A DNA stretch of 64,000 nucleotides from Tumebacillus_A lipolyticus (GTDB lineage Bacteria > Bacillota > Bacilli > Tumebacillales > Tumebacillaceae): assembly GCF_042682745.1 (NCBI RefSeq), contig NZ_JBHUIO010000005.1:1327371-1391370 (forward strand), given 5' to 3'. Under the pieces are notes generated by a model, which made no database searches, was not told where the DNA came from, and worked only from the letters and a program-made list of their open reading frames with translations. Positions 61,222 through 64,000 of the stretch are shown here, piece by piece. The position numbers were made by a program, and so were the translations under genes. Position 1 is the first letter of the stretch; the number at the start of each line of letters is the position of its first letter.

Positions 61222-63759
61222 ATGGCTGAATTGGATCGTAATCAGACGATAGACATCACCAGAGAGTTGCGAAACTCCTTTATCGATTATGCGATGAGTG
61301 TCATCGTCTCTCGCGCCCTACCAGACGTGCGCGACGGGCTGAAGCCGGTGCATCGCCGAATTTTGTACGCGATGTATGAAGTTGGCATGACGCCAGATAA
61401 GCCCTATAAGAAATCGGCACGCGTCGTCGGCGACGTGTTGGCGAAGTATCACCCGCATGGCGATGCGTCCGTCTATGACGCGTTGGTGCGGATGGCGCAA
61501 GATTTTAACACCCGCTATCTGTTGGTGGATGGGCACGGCAACTTCGGATCGGTCGACGGTGACTCGGCAGCAGCGATGCGCTACACCGAGTCGAGAATGT
61601 CGAAGATCGCGATGGAGCTGTTGCGCGACATCAACAAGGAGACGGTCGACTTTGGCCCGAACTATGACGGCAACGAAAAAGAGCCGCAAGTGCTGCCTGC
61701 CCGCTTTCCCAACCTGCTGGTCAACGGCTCGGCTGGGATCGCGGTCGGGATGGCGACCAACATCCCGCCGCACAACCTGCGCGAAGTGATCGACGGCGTG
61801 CTGTTGATGATCGACAACCCCGATGTGACCGTATCCGACCTGATGAACGTCATTCCGGGCCCTGACTTCCCGACGGCCGGCCTGATCTTGGGCCGCTCCG
61901 GCATCCGTTCTGCCTATGAGACGGGCCGCGGGTCGGTCATCATGCGCGCCAAGTGCGATTTTGAAGAGGCGAACAACGGCAAGACGCGCATCATCGTCAC
62001 CGAACTGCCCTACCAGGTCAACAAGGCGCGGCTGATCGAAAAAATCGCCGAGCTCGTGCGCGACAAAAAGATCGACGGCATCACCGATCTGCGCGATGAA
62101 TCTGACCGCAAAGGGATGCGGATGGTGATCGAACTGCGCCGCGACGTCAAGCCGCAGGTCGTGCTGAACAACCTGTACAAGCACACGCAGCTTCAGACCA
62201 CATTTGGGGTGAACATGCTGGCGCTGGTGCACGGGGAGCCGAAAGTGCTCAACTTGCGCGAGGTGGTCTACCACTACATCGAGCACCAGAAGGATGTCAT
62301 CACCCGCCGGACGCAGTACGAGCTGAAAAAGGCGCGCGCTCGCGTGCACATCCTCGAAGGTTTGCGCACCGCGCTCGACCATATCGATGCGATCATCGCG
62401 CTGCTGCGCAGCTCGCGGACGACAGACATCGCTCGCACCCGCTTGATGGAGGAGTATAAGTTTTCTGAAGAGCAGGCGCAGGCGATCCTCGACATGCGTC
62501 TGCAGCGTCTGACTGGGCTTGAGCGCCAGAAGATTGAAAACGAGTACCAGGAGATCATGAAGCAGATCGCCGAGTATGAAGCGATCCTTGCGGATGAATC
62601 CTTGCTGATGGCGGTGATCAAGGAAGAGATCATCGAAGTTCGCGAGGCGTATAGCGATGAGCGCCGCACCGTGATCACATCGGCGGAAGGCGAGATCGAC
62701 GATGCAGACCTGATTCCGGTCGAGGATGTGGTGATCACGATCACCCATCAAGGCTATATCAAGCGTCTGCCCGTCTCGACCTATCGCAGTCAGCGCCGCG
62801 GCGGGCGGGGCGTCACCGCGACCGGGATGAAAGAAGAGGACTTTGTTGAACATCTCTTCACCACCTCGTCGCACAACGATGTGCTGTTCTTTACCAACCG
62901 CGGTCGCGTCTATCGCCTGAAGGGCTATGAAGTGCCCGAGTTTGGCCGCGCGGCGAAAGGGACGCCGATCATCAACCTGCTGAACATCGAGCAGGGCGAG
63001 AGCGTCTCGGCTGTCATTCCGCTCGACCAGAACGACCCAGCCGAAGATGTGGTTGAGGAAATGAACGATGAGATGGTCGGGATGGATGAGGAAGAAGAAG
63101 CGTCTGTGCGCGGTCCGTTCCTGTTTATGGCGACCCGCAAAGGGGTCGTCAAGAAGACGTCTCTCTCGCAGTTTAGCAACATCCGAAAAGCGGGTCTGAT
63201 CGCGCTGACGCTGCGCGATGAGGATGAGCTGATCGGCGTGAAGCTGACAGATGGCAACCAAGAGATCATCATCGGGACGCGCGAGGGGATGTCTGTCCGC
63301 TTTGCGGAGCGGGATGTCCGGTTCATGGGACGCACGGCAGCTGGCGTAAAAGGGATCGACCTGTCAGCCAAAGACGTGGTCATCGACATGGACGTTGTCA
63401 ACAAAGCGGCGTACGTGTTGGTCGTGACCAGCAACGGGTACGGCAAGCGTTCGCCGATGAAGTCGTATCGCATTCAAGGTCGAGGCGGAAAGGGCATCAA
63501 GACGCTCGACCGCACCGATAAGACAGGACATGTGGTCGGACTGAAGATCGTCACCATCGAGGATGATCTTTTGGTGATCACCAACACGGGGATCGTCATC
63601 AGAACTTCCGTCTCGCAGATCTCAGAGCAAAGTCGGATCACGCAAGGCGTCAAGCTGATCTCGCTTCATGGGGACGGCGAAGAGGTGTCGACAGTCGCTC
63701 GCGTCGTGACTGGCGATGAGGAAGAGCCGGATGCACCTGAGGAGACCAAGTCCGAATAG
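61222..63759 (+). CDS. gyrA: DNA gyrase subunit A
   Basis: The 845-residue protein has the breakage-reunion domain with catalytic Tyr in AAAMRYTESRMSKIA and the quinolone region HPHGDASVYDALVRM (Ser-to-Ala type position reads Ala). The C-terminal beta-pinwheel has the GyrA box QRRGGRG, which marks it as gyrase rather than topoisomerase IV. An acidic insert, EEMNDEMVGMDEEEEA, lies within the pinwheel. It follows gyrB by 23 nt. Confidence 0.98.
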   Translation: MAELDRNQTIDITRELRNSFIDYAMSVIVSRALPDVRDGLKPVHRRILYAMYEVGMTPDKPYKKSARVVGDVLAKYHPHGDASVYDALVRMAQDFNTRYLLVDGHGNFGSVDGDSAAAMRYTESRMSKIAMELLRDINKETVDFGPNYDGNEKEPQVLPARFPNLLVNGSAGIAVGMATNIPPHNLREVIDGVLLMIDNPDVTVSDLMNVIPGPDFPTAGLILGRSGIRSAYETGRGSVIMRAKCDFEEANNGKTRIIVTELPYQVNKARLIEKIAELVRDKKIDGITDLRDESDRKGMRMVIELRRDVKPQVVLNNLYKHTQLQTTFGVNMLALVHGEPKVLNLREVVYHYIEHQKDVITRRTQYELKKARARVHILEGLRTALDHIDAIIALLRSSRTTDIARTRLMEEYKFSEEQAQAILDMRLQRLTGLERQKIENEYQEIMKQIAEYEAILADESLLMAVIKEEIIEVREAYSDERRTVITSAEGEIDDADLIPVEDVVITITHQGYIKRLPVSTYRSQRRGGRGVTATGMKEEDFVEHLFTTSSHNDVLFFTNRGRVYRLKGYEVPEFGRAAKGTPIINLLNIEQGESVSAVIPLDQNDPAEDVVEEMNDEMVGMDEEEEASVRGPFLFMATRKGVVKKTSLSQFSNIRKAGLIALTLRDEDELIGVKLTDGNQEIIIGTREGMSVRFAERDVRFMGRTAAGVKGIDLSAKDVVIDMDVVNKAAYVLVVTSNGYGKRSPMKSYRIQGRGGKGIKTLDRTDKTGHVVGLKIVTIEDDLLVITNTGIVIRTSVSQISEQSRITQGVKLISLHGDGEEVSTVARVVTGDEEEPDAPEETKSE

Positions 63760-63830
63760 ATGGAACAGCGGCGACAGCGCGATGATGATCGCGCAAGTTG
63801 ATCGCTGCTAGCAACTGAACATCGCGATGA

Positions 63831-63872
63831 AGAGCGCAGCGCCTCAAGATGCAGGCTGACTGCGCTCTTTCT
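63831..63872 (+). terminator. Terminator of the gyrase operon
   Basis: AGAGCGCAG and CTGCGCTCT arms with a 20-nt loop are followed by TTTC. Confidence 0.75.
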
Positions 63873-63902
63873 ATGTGTCGAGCAAAAGATATATAATTCC
63901 AG

Positions 63903-63931
63903 TTGACGAATCACTAGAGATATGATAAATT
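63903..63931 (+). promoter_or_regulatory. Promoter and leader of an rRNA operon starting beyond the right edge
   Basis: TTGACG (63903-63908) and TAAATT (63926-63931) are 17 nt apart. The last bases, CCTTGAAAACTAAACGA, resemble the 16S rRNA leader of Bacillales, where rRNA genes follow gyrA. Confidence 0.6.
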
Positions 63932-64000
63932 TACTCTTGTCGCCGCGAGAGAGCGGTTGACGCGAAAGAGCAAAACGATTGATCCTTGAAAACTAAACGA

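Noticed and set aside
59330..63261. Very long minus-strand reading frames (539 and 647 codons) opposite gyrB and gyrA
   Set aside because: They are mirror frames of strongly conserved gyrase genes in GC-rich codons; they have no ribosome binding site and show no family features.

Overview
The window is a chromosomal segment around the replication origin of an endospore-forming Firmicute. The gene order (ychF-rpsF-ssb, yyaC, parB-parA-noc, rsmG-mnmG-mnmE-jag-yidC-yidD-rnpA-rpmH, oriC, dnaA-dnaN-yaaA-recF-remB-gyrB-gyrA, then an rRNA-type promoter) is the conserved Bacillales origin neighbourhood. A YyaC-like sporulation protein, Noc, Jag and RemB fit this. Base composition and the accessory genes suggest an Alicyclobacillaceae/Tumebacillus-type organism; that assignment is inference.

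Layout. 1-8.5 kb: a truncated APH(6)-like kinase, an orphan HExxH protein with an eCIS-cargo-like N-terminus, an MFS pump divergent from a cysteine-containing HTH regulator, a chemoreceptor and an M3 peptidase. 8.5-16.9 kb: a leftward biosynthetic operon that looks like an undescribed RiPP (ribosomally made, modified peptide) pathway. Its genes encode an MNIO-type iron oxidase, an HExxH-type peptide hydroxylase, a complete glutamine-dependent asparagine-synthetase homologue, an arginase with an N-terminal RRE-like domain, an RRE-like partner protein, a possible second barrel protein and an MFS exporter, around a 44-codon precursor gene. 17.4-23.4 kb: two tandem S-layer-homology surface proteins. 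23.4-27.5 kb: ArsR/AHSA1 pair, a 33-residue membrane peptide, a YdeI-like protein and an ECF42-type sigma factor with its DGPF protein. 27.8-31.5 kb: a four-gene operon of HBL/Nhe/ClyA-like alpha-pore-forming toxin subunits.

32-54 kb: the origin-left housekeeping block, almost all transcribed leftward. It carries three consensus parS sites, a LexA-controlled stand-alone WYL-like protein, a coiled-coil protein encoded by 42-bp repeats, and two striking low-complexity arrays (hexamer GGCTTT, decamer GTTCCGCTTC/GTATCGCTTT). 54.2-56.4 kb: bipartite oriC flanking dnaA, with an unwinding element and DnaA-trios between dnaA and dnaN. 56.4-63.8 kb: dnaN to gyrA transcribed rightward. The right edge carries a promoter and leader typical of an rRNA operon.

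How the genes work together. In the RiPP operon the precursor has only two arginines, both in its C-terminal tail, next to a terminal Asp-Asn. This fits an arginase making ornithine, an oxidase acting on the terminus and a beta-hydroxylase. A 25-nt inverted repeat brackets the precursor gene and would form a long RNA stem around it. In the toxin operon, start/stop overlaps imply coupled production of the subunits. Around oriC, parS, ParA/ParB, Noc and DnaA boxes form the replication and segregation module. All functions are inferred from sequence alone.
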